A stretch of DNA of 64,000 bases, taken from the NCBI GenBank assembly GCA_030762935.1, contig CM060900.1, forward strand, positions 438,897,259 to 438,961,258, in the 5' to 3' direction. The notes beneath the pieces are model-generated. The model worked only from the letters and a program-made list of their open reading frames with translations. It made no database searches and was not told where the DNA came from. A program made the position numbers and the translations under genes. Below are positions 44,802 to 56,456 of the stretch, one piece after another. Positions within the stretch are counted from its first letter, which is position 1, and each line of letters starts with the position of its first letter. This DNA comes from Hymenopus coronatus. Its lineage: Eukaryota; Arthropoda; Insecta; Mantodea; Hymenopodidae.

Positions 44802-45062
44802 CGCCCTCCGTGGTGTAATGGTTATAAGGCGGGTTGAAACCCGGCGGAGGACGATGGATTTTTTCGGGCGTAAAAAGCCTCAGCATTGCTTCCTTCGGAA
44901 GGGAAGTAAAGCCGTTGGTCCCGTGTCGTATATTTACGGCACGTAAAAAAACCTCAAGCCTGATAGAGAGGTCTCTGAGCAAAATTAAACGGTCTTTCAC
45001 CCCCAATATAGAAGGGGACGCTGAGAACCACGGCAGTTAAAGGGCGTCCATAAATAACACGC
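44802..45062 (+). mobile_element. SINE-3 with short target duplication
   Basis: Head CGCCCTCCGTGGTGTAATGG and GTTGAAACCCGGCGGAGGAC form a tRNA-like 5' half and T-arm, with the anticodon region deleted. The body CTTCCTTCGGAAGGGAAGTA, GTAAAGCCGTTGGTCCCGTG, TTTACGGCACGTAAAAAAAC, TCTGAGCAAAATTAAACGGT and CGTCCATAAATAA follows. Flanks ATTTTAGCAG and ATTTTGAGCAG suggest a roughly 10-bp duplication. Confidence 0.85.
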
Positions 45063-46770
45063 CATTTATATTTTGAGCAGTTTAGCCCTACAATGCATAC
45101 GCCTTTTTAATACTACATTCTGCGTACGGGGTGCGTGCGAACCTCAGTGTGGAAAGTACCAATATTCTGATGAAAATACTTTGTTTTATTAATTTATGGT
45201 TTAATTCGTAGTTTTAATAAAACAACATGCTAACATAAAAGATTTAGTTGAAGATTTTAATTACAACTACATTACAACACACACCGTACAAGAATATGTG
45301 TTAACATGTATCCATTTTGTAAAGTTGTGTTTTGTAACACTTCAGAGCCCGGAATATGTTTTGTAATAATACAGTACATAAAAATGTTCAGGAAAAATAA
45401 CATTTTCAAATTACTACTAATATATAGCACATCTATAAATATTATAATGGGAGAACCTGTGCTTCAAATAGCTCTCACACACACGCACGCACACAGACAC
45501 ACACACGCACACAAACAGCGATCTTAAGAAATAGTTTAAGTGACTTCTACTGGCGATCCATATTTGAAAGTGATGAAAACATTAAGTTGTTCAGATTGCC
45601 AAAGTTTTGAATTCTTCTTATGATCATTGGAGCTTTAGCTTCACAAGTCCTCGGCTACGCTTTGCGGCTTAGGGCCCTAAAGTTTATAAGAGACCAGTAA
45701 GTAACTACCAAGCAACTCTAAAGGCAGAGCAACAAAAGTAGTAAAGTGGTATAACATCGTATAAAGTCTCGCCATGGAATTTTTGGGTGGAATGCTCTAC
45801 CTAGTAATTGCATGGCAAACAATGTATTTGAATCGAAAATGAGTTAGAGCGTTATTGTTGCACTTGTTAGTCTGTAGCACTGTGCAGGAAGAAAAAGCAG
45901 TTCGTACATGTGAAAACTAGATCTAGCAGTAGCAGCCGGTTCCTGTTTCGATGCTAATGTATATATTTTTAAATATTCTATGGACAGCTTTGAATGTCCC
46001 CACTAATCTGAAGGAAAACTGTAGCAATTTCAGCGCCTTTAAGACCTCCATAAGGATTACCTATGCAATAAATCATTTTACTCGTACATGAATATTTAAG
46101 TGGCAAATGTATAACATTTTGGGCATATTGGATGTGTGTGCTTTATACACTAATTAAACTGCTGTATACGTAAACGTGTCACAAATTGCTAAGTGTTTAG
46201 GAATGACACAAGCTCTGTAAAGCCACGTCCCCTTACACTTAACTACATAATTGTAAATTGTGATATGTATGCACTTAGGAGTGTACATAATACAATAATC
46301 ATATTTTAGTTTTATACAAGTACCAGTAGTAACCATTATGTCGATAGTTAGAAAACTATCATCTGACATTTCCTCAATGCTACATAATGAAACAATGTTT
46401 ATTTATACAGTTTAACAGTGACTTTTGATACTCTTTGTTTATATGTGCATGCAAATAAGGAAGTACATCTGCTTTTATGGAACACATTAAGTATAGTACA
46501 GAGGCGTACAGGCCTCAAAAGCTAATGATGTGATTGTATGTCTATTCTGCTGATTTTGCAACCCGTGCTTTTAGCACTAGAGCTTTTATCCATTGTTTTT
46601 TTCGTAGTGTATAAACATATGTATACATGCATATGCCTTGACAAGTTCTATGTTCAGTGGCTTCCTGGCCTAAACGAACCTACTGAATGCTATCTAAACT
46701 AATCTAATTTTGTCGGAATATTTGTCACGATCTCCCATTTTTAAAAGCACAGCAACATGGTTAAATGAGG
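45063..46770. other. Unassigned stretch with a CA-rich tract
   Basis: A CACACACGCACGCACACAGA-type tract lies at 45475-45522. Otherwise no family, terminal repeats or motif-bearing frame recognised over 1.7 kb. Confidence 0.4.
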
Positions 46771-46779
46771 AATGTGAGA

Positions 46780-47165
46780 CTGTGTGTGCGTGTGTGGGAT
46801 TGTGTGTGTTTATGTGTGAATGCTTGCAAATGTGTGCGTGTGTGTATGTGTGTATTTGTGTTCGTGTAAGTGTGCATGTGTGCGTGCAAGTTCTGATGAC
46901 CAGGGTTCGATTCCCGCCTGCGCGATGTTTGTTAATCGTAGCGCTATTGCATTGCATTGGAATTCGTGATTTTTTATTGAATATCTGAATTTATGCAGGT
47001 GTCTGTGTGCGTATCTGTGTATGTATGTTCTGATGATCAGGGTTCGATTCCAGCTGGCGTGATATTATGAATTTATGTATGTGTCTGTGTGCGTATCTGT
47101 GTAAGTATGTTCTGATGATCAGGGTTCGATTTCCGCTGGCGTGATATTTGTTCATCGAAGTGCTA
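46780..47165 (+). repeat. TG-rich tract followed by three box-B-like units
   Basis: A degenerate TGTGTGYG tract (46780-46890) leads into three diverged direct repeats with GTTCTGATGAYCAGGGTTCG at about 46890, 47027 and 47109. Each has a box-B-like GGTTCGATTCC and CTGGCGTGATATT-like sequence. Possibly a tRNA-derived SINE 3' part duplicated in tandem. Confidence 0.6.
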
Positions 47166-47928
47166 TTGCATCGTATTTGAATTTGTCATGCTGATGATTC
47201 ATGGACATTTCATTCTCAAAGTATTGGATGAATGCACACCTCAACAGCAAGTCCATTTTCCGAGCTTATACTCAGCTCTGCAATGAAATAAAAAATAAAA
47301 AGATAAGTTAAATAAACAATTCCTGTTTTGGTTTTTCCCTCAGTCATATACTTCCTTTATTAGTTATAAGTTGCATTAATTCACTTGATGGTTATATATT
47401 TGAAGATTCTTATCAATTTGTGATTACAGGCGACTTTTTAAGTTGATTTCGCTGAATAAAGCACTGAAATTTGGTTTTTGTATTATTAAGTGTTGGTATT
47501 AAATATTTCTAAACATTTTCATGTCCAAACAGGTAAAGTGTGATGGCATCCTGTGATCATATACCTTGAAATGACTATTCATTCACCATTAAATTAATTA
47601 TAGTAAATATTCCAATCGAGTAATGTATAACGTTTTTATTATGCAGTGATAGGTAAAATCGGATTGCATGATTAGAATCCTCACTAAATTTCAATTGCAA
47701 TTGAACCTTCAAAGTTCTATATACCTCAATAATTGGCGTTTTCGTGAGGGGCGTGGTCCGCGGTCTCATTAATATAGATCAATGTTTGATAGTTGTCAGA
47801 TATGCAAATAAATTGCACTGATTATTATTTAAAAACTTTTATACGGACATTTTTTAATATGCAAATGAATTAATTATGCAAATTCATTGCTCTAATTATT
47901 ATTCAAATGTGTGCCAGAACATACCTTA
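47166..47928. other. Unassigned stretch
   Basis: AT-rich; no family recognised up to the TA at which the mariner inserted. Confidence 0.35.
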
Positions 47929-47930
47929 TA

Positions 47931-49496
47931 CAGGTTGTTTAAAAAATACGGAGTATAATTTCAGGTATGTATTTCCCACATGTAGAAAATCAAATTAGTT
48001 CATTATAACATGTGTCCGGAAATGCTTCATTTCCGAGTTATGGCCTTCACAACATTGAAATTCACTGGAACGTTTTTCTTTCCGCAGGTTGTTGTCATTA
48101 CAGAAGATGTTCAAAATGTCCACCTCCTGCTTGAATACAGACCTCACATCGATGTCTCATTGACCTGCGAACACGATCCCAAACTCGAGGAGTATTGCGT
48201 AAGTCCTCACAACTTGCCATAATTCGATTCCGAAGGGATTCCAAATCCGGCACCGGAGACGAATAAACCGATGATTTTAAATGGCCCCACAAGTAGAAAT
48301 CGAGAGGGTTCAGATCAGATGAGCGTGGAGGCCAAGCAATTGGGCCACTTCTATCTATCCATCCATCAGGAAACCTTCGATCCAAGTACCGGCGAGCCGT
48401 AAGACTGAAGTGTGCAGGAGCGCCATCATGCAAGAAGTGAATGTGTTGATGATTAATCAGTGGAGTGTCTTCGAAAACGTCAGGTATGGTGTTTTCCAGG
48501 AAGTTTGTGTACACCTGCCCCGTAAGTCTGTTTACAAGTACATGGGGTCCAACTAATCGATCACCAATGATACCGGCCCACATGTTGAGGGAGAACCGCA
48601 CCTGGTGATGAGATACAACAGTTGCCCGTGGGGTTTCATGCGACCATACATGCTGATTGTGGAAATTTGTTATGCCATCTCTTGTGAACTGTGCTTCATC
48701 TGTAAATAATACGACGGCAGAAAAGTTCGGATTTACACCACACTGCTGCAAGAACCACTGACAGAACCTAACTCGTGCAGGGTAATCTGCTGGTGACAGG
48801 GCCTGTACACGTTGCAAATAATAAGGATACAATTAATACTCGTTCAACAGTCTCCAGACAGTCGTATGAGGAACATTGACTTGCAACGCTAACCGTCGTG
48901 TGCTGATAGAAGGAGTCCTGTCCACAGCCTCCAGAATCTCCTCCTGCAGTTCTGGAGTTGTAGATCTTGGTCGTCCCCTTCCCAAACCAGGAGAGGTGAA
49001 TGTTCCATACTCGCACAGACGGGAATGGAGACGTACAAATGTCTTCCGATCTGGACATTGTCGCTGTGGGTACCTCTCCTGGTACAAACGACGAGCCAGC
49101 GCAGCATTGCCGTCCGCCTTACCGTACATGAAGTTTATCTCTGCCAGCTCTTGATTTGAATACATGTCGCACAGTCTTAACGCCTAAAGAACACTGAATG
49201 TAACCTTCCTCAGAATGAACTATCAGCGCGCCCTCCTAATGTCTCCTTCGACGGCAAAGACCTGCGGAAAGAAAAACGTTCCAGTGAATTCCAATGTTGT
49301 GAAGGCCATAATTCGGAAATGAAGCATTTCCGGACATGAACTATTTTGATTGTCTACAGGTGGGACTTTCAATGTTGTAAAGGCCATAACTCGGAAATAA
49401 AGCATTTCCGGACACATGTTATAATGAACTATTTTGATTGTCTTCATGTGGGAAATACATACCTGAAATTATGCCCCATATTTTTTAAACACTCTG
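47931..49496 (-). mobile_element. DD41D-type mariner, copy 2 (1,566 bp)
   Basis: Flanked by TA (47929-47930 and 49497-49498). Tips CAGGTTGTTTAAAAAATACG and, on the right, ATATTTTTTAAACACTCTG. Long TIRs of about 150 bp with the same internal duplication in the right arm as copy 1. Very similar to copy 1 across its length, so both derive from a recent common source. Confidence 0.95.
48098..49165 (-). pseudogene. Mariner-like transposase with one stop codon
   Basis: A 355-residue transposase reading frame from ATG at 49165 to the stop at 48098, interrupted only by TAA at codon 111 (48833-48835), where copy 1 has CAA; a single C-to-T change explains it. Residues 1-55 are a DUF4817-like N-terminal HTH (MYSNQELAEINFMYGKADGN); GRGRPRSTTPELQEE and QVNVPHTTVWRLLNEY form the second HTH. 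The catalytic domain has LFTDEAQFTRDG (first Asp), FLHDGAPAHFS (second Asp) and PPRSSDLNPLDFYLWGH (third). I count 41 residues between the second Asp and the Asp of PLDF, i.e. DD41D, unlike the 34 of classical mariners. It ends GGGHFEHLL. All three acidic residues are present. Confidence 0.92.
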
Positions 49497-49885
49497 TATA
49501 TCTACTATCATTATCTGTTCTCTCCTTCCCTCCCGCACATGCCCCAAGAGGTATTTCGAAACTTAATAATAGCAACGCCGTTTTTTGTGTCAATAACAAT
49601 TGAAACTTAGGTAAAAGTTTTGATAGCACAAAAAGTTATTCTTGTTATGCAATGAGTACAAACCACTGAAGTGCAAGAACAGTGTCAAAGAGAAGTTGGT
49701 AGCTACGTATTAACTTCTCCTGCCAAGAGGACTTGTCAGTCGTACACGATATGCTTGTAAACGTCAATAAGTGAATTGGTGACGTGAACACTACCTATAC
49801 TCATACTCTCTACATAAAAACTCACTCACATAGCTTTCTGTAGCAGTTCTATAAACAGTCTTCTCACTAAACATTATTCCTTTTC

Positions 49886-50672
49886 TTCACCATACTAATC
49901 GAGATAAGCATTAGCAGACTGTACTTACTTCTTAGTTCCTTACAAGTAGAAGGGAACTAAAGGAATACGCTATACTAAAGCGATAGTCGGTATACGATTG
50001 TCATTGAAATTTGCTTCTTTGCATGGCCAGGAGTGGAACAAAAGAAAAACAGTCATTTGCTGTCTGAGAAAAGTATACATTTTTTAAAGTTGAAACCAAC
50101 AACAAGGTATATCTTAACGGTTAACTCCCGAAAAAAATTGTTGTAAGATAAATTGGGTGCTTTAATGTGCTTTTGTTAAGTAAGTTTTTGTCTGGCTCTT
50201 ACGGTTTTCCAGTTATGCAAAATTCCACAAAATTCGTCTAGAATAAAGATTCGTTCAAAGGCTATTCCCAGAAAATTCAAGATATACATTTGGTTTGTCG
50301 TGTAAATATTTTTAATATAGGATATTTTAATCAAACTCGATAGAACCATTTTTGAGAAAATCAAAATTTTCGAAATTTTTGCCGTGTAAAGGGTAGTTTT
50401 GGATAGGGTGATTTTCTTAAAAATTTTCGTGTCGTCACTTTTGCAAGATACTGAACTTAAATACCAAGTTTTTTAGTTGACGGACTTTTCGTTTGTGAGC
50501 TATTCTGCCCAGGTACACTTAGACGCATGGACATTTTTCTAAAAAAGCTTTTCTTGGACTCAAGGGGCTCAAAACATATATTTCTGGTGAACTCTCGGTA
50601 TGGAATTTTTGGTTGTAATACAATACCTTCTCGTTACTTGATGTGCATAATACGTGTAGAGAAAGTTCGTAT
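49886..50672 (+). repeat. R1 dispersed repeat
   Basis: CTAATCGAGATAAGCATTAG, AAGGCTATTCCCAGAAAATT, TCAAGATATACATTTGGTTT, TTTTTCTAAAAAAGCTTTTC, TTTTTGGTTGTAATACAATA and the end GTGTAGAGAAAGT. Faces the reversed copy at 51010. Confidence 0.8.
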
Positions 50673-51005
50673 AACCCCTTTAAGTAAGATTTCAACAGTT
50701 TATTGCGAATGAGGCTTCTTTTGAACAGGAGCTAGGTCCACGATCGTTCCTCAAGTAACATGAATAAAAAGGCACCAACAGCTTTCAGTGTTTATATACT
50801 CTAATCTCTAATATAGCTTATAGGTTAACTATCAATAAAGCGTTTGTTTTTTTTAATAATAGACATAATGTTTCATTTGCTTCATATTTTCACCTCATAT
50901 TTTGTAACTACACAATTTTTGTTTGCCGTGAAAACAGGCTACTACATACAAACATAGTAGGTAGAGACGGTAATACATGTTTGGAGGACAGCTGGATAAA
51001 ATAGG
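50673..51005. other. Unassigned spacer between facing R1 copies
   Basis: No family recognised. Confidence 0.3.
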
Positions 51006-51009
51006 TCGT

Positions 51010-51600
51010 GTTTGTCAATGATAAATACCAATTTTCGTGTTTAAGTTGATTACCTTCCAAGGTTACAAAAAAGATTTTCAGGAAAATTCCCTCTCTTCAT
51101 AGTACTTTTTACATAGAAGAGTTTTCGATTTCAAAAACGGCTAACACTTTTGATAAAATGTCATGTATTAAATATACTTCCATGACTAAATCTATTTATT
51201 GCATTTTCTGGGAACAGCCTCTGAATCGCTCTTAATTCTGCATGTCTTTTGCACAGCTGTTAAACAGATAAAATCGTACTACACAAAAACACGGAACTCG
51301 TTAAAGCACACAACTTATGTCAAATACAGTTTTTGTGGATTTAACCGTTTCCGAGATATTCATTGCTTTTGGTTTAAATGTCGCAGTGGTTTAAATGTCG
51401 CAGTGGTTATGTTTTTTTTTTTTTTTTCAAATTAGAACCTCTTGCATTTTTTTTTTTACAGCCGTCACATAGTAATCAACTCTTAAAAGATTTCACTGTG
51501 CTTTTAGCCTACTCTATGTCCTTATTCTGCTTGTACATATACGGATAAATGTAATAAAATATTTGTGCTAATGCTTAGCTTGATGAGCACGAATTATATA
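51010..51600 (-). repeat. R1 dispersed repeat, 3' end missing
   Basis: Minus strand: AAATACCAATTTTCGTGTTT, TTTTCAGGAAAATTCCCTCT, TTTTCTGGGAACAGCCTCTG, ACCGTTTCCGAGATATTCAT, TCTTAAAAGATTTCACTGTG. Contains a short tandem repeat TTTAAATGTCGCAGTGG (two units) at 51372-51405. Confidence 0.75.
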
Positions 51601-51804
51601 GATAGAAAAGTAAACTTTGTTGCTGACTAAGAAGAGCAAGTCAGTGAAGTAAAATTGAGGATATTTTTATCCTTTACCCTCAATTACTAATATAATTAAT
51701 TCTGATGGTTATCAGTTAATTCATACTGTTCACCCAACATAAAATACTTAGCTTACCTATAGAACTTAAGTTTGCTTTTAAACAAAATACCTTTTTGGAC
51801 AGTT

Positions 51805-52240
51805 GATGCTAAAAGTAGGTCTTTTACTAGATTTTAGTAGTTTTAAAAGTACAACATTCTGTCACTCAGTGTTATAAAATTATAGCACTCCAATATAGCC
51901 AAATTTGGTTTATGCGTCCACGGCCTCATTCAAGTAGGCTGTGACTCTGAAAGCTCGTATCGATCCATAAAATGGTGGATGATTTGAATGCCATGAGCAT
52001 GGAGTCCACTGAACCAGACGAAGTAATGCAAGCAGCGGAGAGAACAAAATTACAACTTCTACACTGCCTCCGTTGTATAGAATGTTTTCGTTCTGTACAA
52101 GTCAGTCATCATGTTGTCAGCACTGATGCTAAGCAAGGCAGCAACTGAATATCACAGACCATTAAACATAAACTCCGTGAAATAGGTCCAACAATGTATT
52201 TATAATTATAATATAGTGTATTACACACGTGTTAAAATTA
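51805..52240 (+). repeat. Dispersed repeat E, copy 2, with 57-codon frame
   Basis: Same family as 9318-9710. Contains ATG at 51972 followed by 56 codons to TGA: starts MVDDLNAMSMESTEPDE, then a LLHCLRCIECFRS cysteine-containing stretch. Compared with copy 1 most differences in the shared 37 codons change the residue, so there is no sign of protein-level constraint. I cannot name the source gene; it may be a duplicated exon or part of an unknown element. Confidence 0.6.
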
Positions 52241-52603
52241 TTGTATATTTTTCTAGCTTCCTTCTCTGAATATAAAACACCATTTTTATCTTTTGCAGCA
52301 CAAATAACTATTATAAATGATACATATGTTACAAACCACAAGTTGCGTTGATTTTCGGGAATATTTGCCTTAGAATTCAGATAGAGTGAAATATTGCAGT
52401 TTCCGTTCGCAGGTTGAGTTACTTTAGTTCGGCACATAAATAGCATATACTTGTTTTAGTCTACCATACATGCGTACCATGGTTGACCATTTCCTATCAC
52501 CGAGCAAAATCTTGCACATTTTAAATGCATGTACTGTCCCAAATTCAAGCTTATGTTGTCAGTAAATCCAAATCCTTCATGTGATAATGAATCAGCATTC
52601 TAC

Positions 52604-53250
52604 GAGGGCCATCCAGTAAGTTACACACGATTTGGCTTAACTAAATAATAACGAAAGAAATCAACACAAAACTTTATTTACAAAGTTACAGTACCTTACT
52701 GTATTTGCCAACGCAATCTCCATTCTGCCAAGATATTTATTGTCACGTGGTGCCAGTTTTAAGAAGTTATTCTTTTTTTTTAATGCACAAAGCGTTCAGC
52801 CAATCGAATTTTATAGGCAAATAACGCAAGTGAATAGTGAAAATGCAATGAACGATTCTTCAGTGAGGAATGGCGCATTTAGGAGTAATCAAGGAAGAAT
52901 CATGTGCCCGACAAGGACCAGGGTGGGAGATCATCAATCGTTAACAAAGGAATTAAAAGCAAATGTTAATGAAAGAATTCAGAAAACCCGGTATTTCACT
53001 TTGGCCACCATACATGACTTTTTGGGTGGAAAAGATTTCGCAACCGGTGAAAACCTCAACATCTTGGCACAGATCTTTAGCGGCGGAAGAGTATAAAAAT
53101 AAGCATTGAAACACCGGTACCACGTGACAATAAATACCTTGATAGTAATAGCGATTACGTCGAGAAATAGAGTAAAGTACTGTAAGTTTATAAATAAAGT
53201 TTTGTGTTGATGACTTTGGTTATTATTTAGTTGCTTTCTGGAGCGACCTC
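52604..53250 (+). mobile_element. Mariner-derived MITE, copy 4 (best preserved)
   Basis: Left TIR 52604-52754 (GAGGGCCATCCAGTAAGTTA to GTCACGTGGTGCC) pairs with right TIR 53116-53250 (GGTACCACGTGACAATAAAT to CTTTCTGGAGCGACCTC), about 135-150 bp with a short deletion near the right tip. The interior, about 360 bp, keeps one open frame (52740-53096) with a mariner HTH: QSVQPIEFYRQITQVNSENA, NDSSVRNGAFR, and KANVNERIQKTRYFTLATIH. There is no catalytic domain, so it must depend on a transposase from elsewhere. Confidence 0.9.
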
Positions 53251-53364
53251 TTGGTCAGAGACATTTAGAAAGGAACAAGTTGAAGTTGTTACTGACACAT
53301 TGATCCGTGCTATCATTGTCAAACAAGCTGCAAGATAAGACGAGGAGCTCAAACCCATAAGTAC

Positions 53365-54285
53365 AAGTTTCTGGCTGTTGCATTCACATGACCTTCTTTA
53401 TCTGTTGTGCAAACTAACTATTCTTACAACAGATTACTCTTGTATCTAAGTAAAGCTAATCAAGATAAAATTACCAGGCATTGTAGTGTTAAGTATTTCC
53501 TAAGGGAAATAATGGAATATATTAGGATAAAACGACAGTCAAATCTTTTAAAAGCTCCCGCTATGCAATTGTCATTGAAATTCAGTTCCCTTTTCATGAC
53601 CAGGAGTAAAACAAGAGAAATATGAAATGGATGAGGGCTTCCCGTATGAGAAACGTATTTCAAAACTGAAGCCAATAACAGGGAACATCTTTGAAATGGT
53701 TAGCTCAAAAAGTAAAGTAAATAAAGCGCTATATATGACATAAATTGTTTCAACGAGATCTACATTTTTGGCGTACATATTTTGTCTATCTGGACGCTTG
53801 ACCAGTTATGCAAAAGTTATTCAGAATGAAGAAGACTTCATAATCTATTCCCAAGAAATTCATTATATACATTTTATTTGCCATGTAAGCATCTTTAGTA
53901 ATGGCAATTTCAATCTATATCGTTAGGAGCCATTTTTTAGGAAATCGAATGTTTCGAAAATTTTCCCATTTAAAGGATAGTTTGGGGTGGGGGGATTTTT
54001 CTGAAAATCTGCGTGTCGCATCCTTGGAAAATACTAAACTTAAATATCAAGTTTGATATTAATTTAACCGGCTTTTCGTTTTTCAGCTATGGTGTCCACA
54101 GACGCGTATACGCACACACGCACGCGCGCATGGTAGTCTCACATACTGACCTTTTTCAATTTTTTTGAATTCAGGGGTCTTCAAAACAGGCATTGCCATT
54201 GAAATTCCGGTATAGAATTTTTGGGTGCAATACAATACCTTATCTATCTGCTATGTACATACGTGCTTGTGAAAGTAAAAGTAGC
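53365..54285 (+). repeat. R1 dispersed repeat, near-complete copy
   Basis: GTTGCATTCACATGACCTTC, CTAATCAAGATAAAATTACC, TTGACCAGTTATGCAAAAGT, ATCTATTCCCAAGAAATTCA, GTTTGGGGTGGGGGGATTTT, CGCATCCTTGGAAAATACTA, TTTTTGGGTGCAATACAATA, ending GCTTGTGAAAGTAAAA. Includes a short CA/CG alternating tract near 54110-54130. Confidence 0.8.
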
Positions 54286-54379
54286 GGTACAGAAATACCT
54301 GCTCATTGTCCGCAGTTCTTTGCTGTGCAAGAAGTACTCAATTATTTATTTAATGAAACCTCAAGTGACTCATCGCACT

Positions 54380-54640
54380 AATTTAAAAGTTACGTTCTTT
54401 GTCAAAATTGAGCGTAAATGTTTCGAGTGTTTTGCAAAAGGTGTTATTTCTGTGTCCGCGCGCGTATTTCAGAAAAAGACAGAGCAGCGTAACTCAAAAA
54501 GGAAAATGTCAAAGGTAGTATTTAAGTGCATTGCTTTGTAAATGTGTGACGCAAAGATTGTTTTGTGAAGTCACTCATCCCAAACCAGTCTTTTTATGTT
54601 TTTTCTGAATCCTTTAACTAATAATTTTAATCAAAATTAA
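54380..54640 (-). repeat. R1 dispersed repeat, degenerate fragment
   Basis: Minus-strand order: TTTCAGAAAAAGACAGAGCA, GTAACTCAAAAAGGAAAATG, GTAGTATTTAAGTGCA, GTGTGACGCAAAGATTGTTT, CATCCCAAACCAGTCTTT. Faces the copy ending at 54285. Confidence 0.55.
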
Positions 54641-54644
54641 ATTA

Positions 54645-55600
54645 AAAATGACGCTGTTTAACTGCTGTGTGACGTCCCATTCTATATTGTGCTCATAGGC
54701 CTCTTTATGAGACTGAGGTTTGCGTCGTTTCGGCGTCGAGTATGCGTCGGCCCGTGTGTGAGTATACTCCCCTACCTATTTATAGTATGTCACTCTCCAG
54801 GTACCTGTTTATAGCGACGGATACTATTGTTGGCTCAGCTCGAATCTCCGAAGACGTCGGCCAGCGAGCATGAAATTGACTCTCTCAGGTTGGAGTAACA
54901 ATGGGGGTGGTTAGGAGTTATACTTCTGAATGTTACAACACACTTTAACTTGAATATTTAGATTTATTGGTAACCAGACCCTTTAAACAAGACAACAAGC
55001 ACTTTACCTCACATACTAGAATTACTCCCTTAGCAACTGAACGTCAGGTAGTTTCTCTAGCAACTGATATTATATTGTGCGCCTAGCAGCCGAACTTACA
55101 GTGTGAGTCTAAAAACTAAGAACTGCAATGTGAACCTAAACTGTCTTCAAGCTTCCACTTCTATAGCATAATATGGTGTCATGGTTGCTTTGTTTCTATT
55201 GGTCAAAAATACCACGAACTTGGCATCTATGCGTCCGATAATGCACCATAAATACCACGTGACTACCTCTATACAATGATGAAAAACTCATTTCTTAAAC
55301 GTTTAAGACTTCTCCCAATTCACGCACATGCATATAGGACTACGTGACTTTTACCAACTTCTGCCTTAACAAAGACTTTTCCCCTTATGCAGCGATCCAG
55401 ATTCGTAAACACCCTAATCGGCGCTTGCTTCAAGCTAGCTTTCCACACCTTTGAGAAATCTTTTATTTGTACTTTAAATAATAACTAATACTTAATTATA
55501 ATTGTAATAATAATGACGAGGTCGACTAACGGTCTCAGGTTCCTTGAGGTGCCATAACTCTACGACACGGGAGCAAGATATTAATCAGGATAGCATACAT
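54645..55600. other. Unassigned, less AT-rich stretch; possible decayed LTR
   Basis: On the minus strand there is AATAAA (near 54970) followed by GTGTGTTGTAACA, a pattern reminiscent of an LTR R/U5 end. No matching second LTR, primer-binding site or gag/pol coding was found, so I leave it open. Confidence 0.25.
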
Positions 55601-55604
55601 TTAA

Positions 55605-56242
55605 GGGCAGTCGAAATTGGATTTTCATAATTTTTTGCCAGTTTCATGTGTTAATTGCAATTGAATATTTCGAATCTCCTGCTCATTTTGGTATATTCTT
55701 CACAGAGGTACGCTAATTGTAAATAGTTTGAAAACATGTTGAAAATAATCCTTGCGTAGTAGGTTTTTAGAACATTTTGGTACATTCACTTGATAAAACC
55801 TCAATAAATATTAATGTTAGAGACCCAGTCATGTTTCCTTCATGTGAGAGTCTGCAAGTGCTGCGAAGTTGTGTTTGGAAAGTTAGATTACACTTTCCAA
55901 ACTATATGTGTGAAAGCAGTTTCTGAATAAGTAAAGTTGTCGGTACTAATTCCCATTAGCTCAGGAATTAATCAACACTAAGGCCTCAAATATTTACCAG
56001 GCTTTATTTTAACAAAAACGTTTTGTGTATGGATTAGATATTTTTTAAAACATTAAAAATCATATTTTACAGTCAACTTTTAAGAGCTTTGTTAAAAAGG
56101 TCATACCTTTCTTTCTAACCAACAGAAGTATTCTATTTTTCATCAATCAACTGTAAAGGCATTGCTGAATATACTCTGTTAAATAGTTGCTGAGATATGG
56201 GTCAAAGTTTAGCATTAACAAGATAGGGCATTTCAACTCCCC
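55605..56242 (+). mobile_element. TTAA-flanked MITE, family T1, copy 1
   Basis: TTAA at 55601-55604 and 56243-56246. Left tip GGGCAGTCGAAATTGGATTT; right tip reversed GGGGAGTTGAAATGCCCTAT. The TIRs are about 17 bp with mismatches. No coding capacity. TTAA duplication suggests mobilisation by a piggyBac-type transposase. Confidence 0.75.
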
Positions 56243-56456
56243 TTAAGCTACTTGGATGACAAATAAACTGCTTACCTTGAATTTTCTGGTAAAAGTCTTT
56301 ACTTAATATAACTGATAAACTCCAACTTAGGTAAAAAGTTACTACATCATAATGTAGTCTGTTTTTTTTAAGTACAGTTTATTTCAAATAATCTGTTTGT
56401 GGCAACAGTTGATCGAGGTATCCTTTGTTTTGATTTGAATATTTTAATACTTTGTC

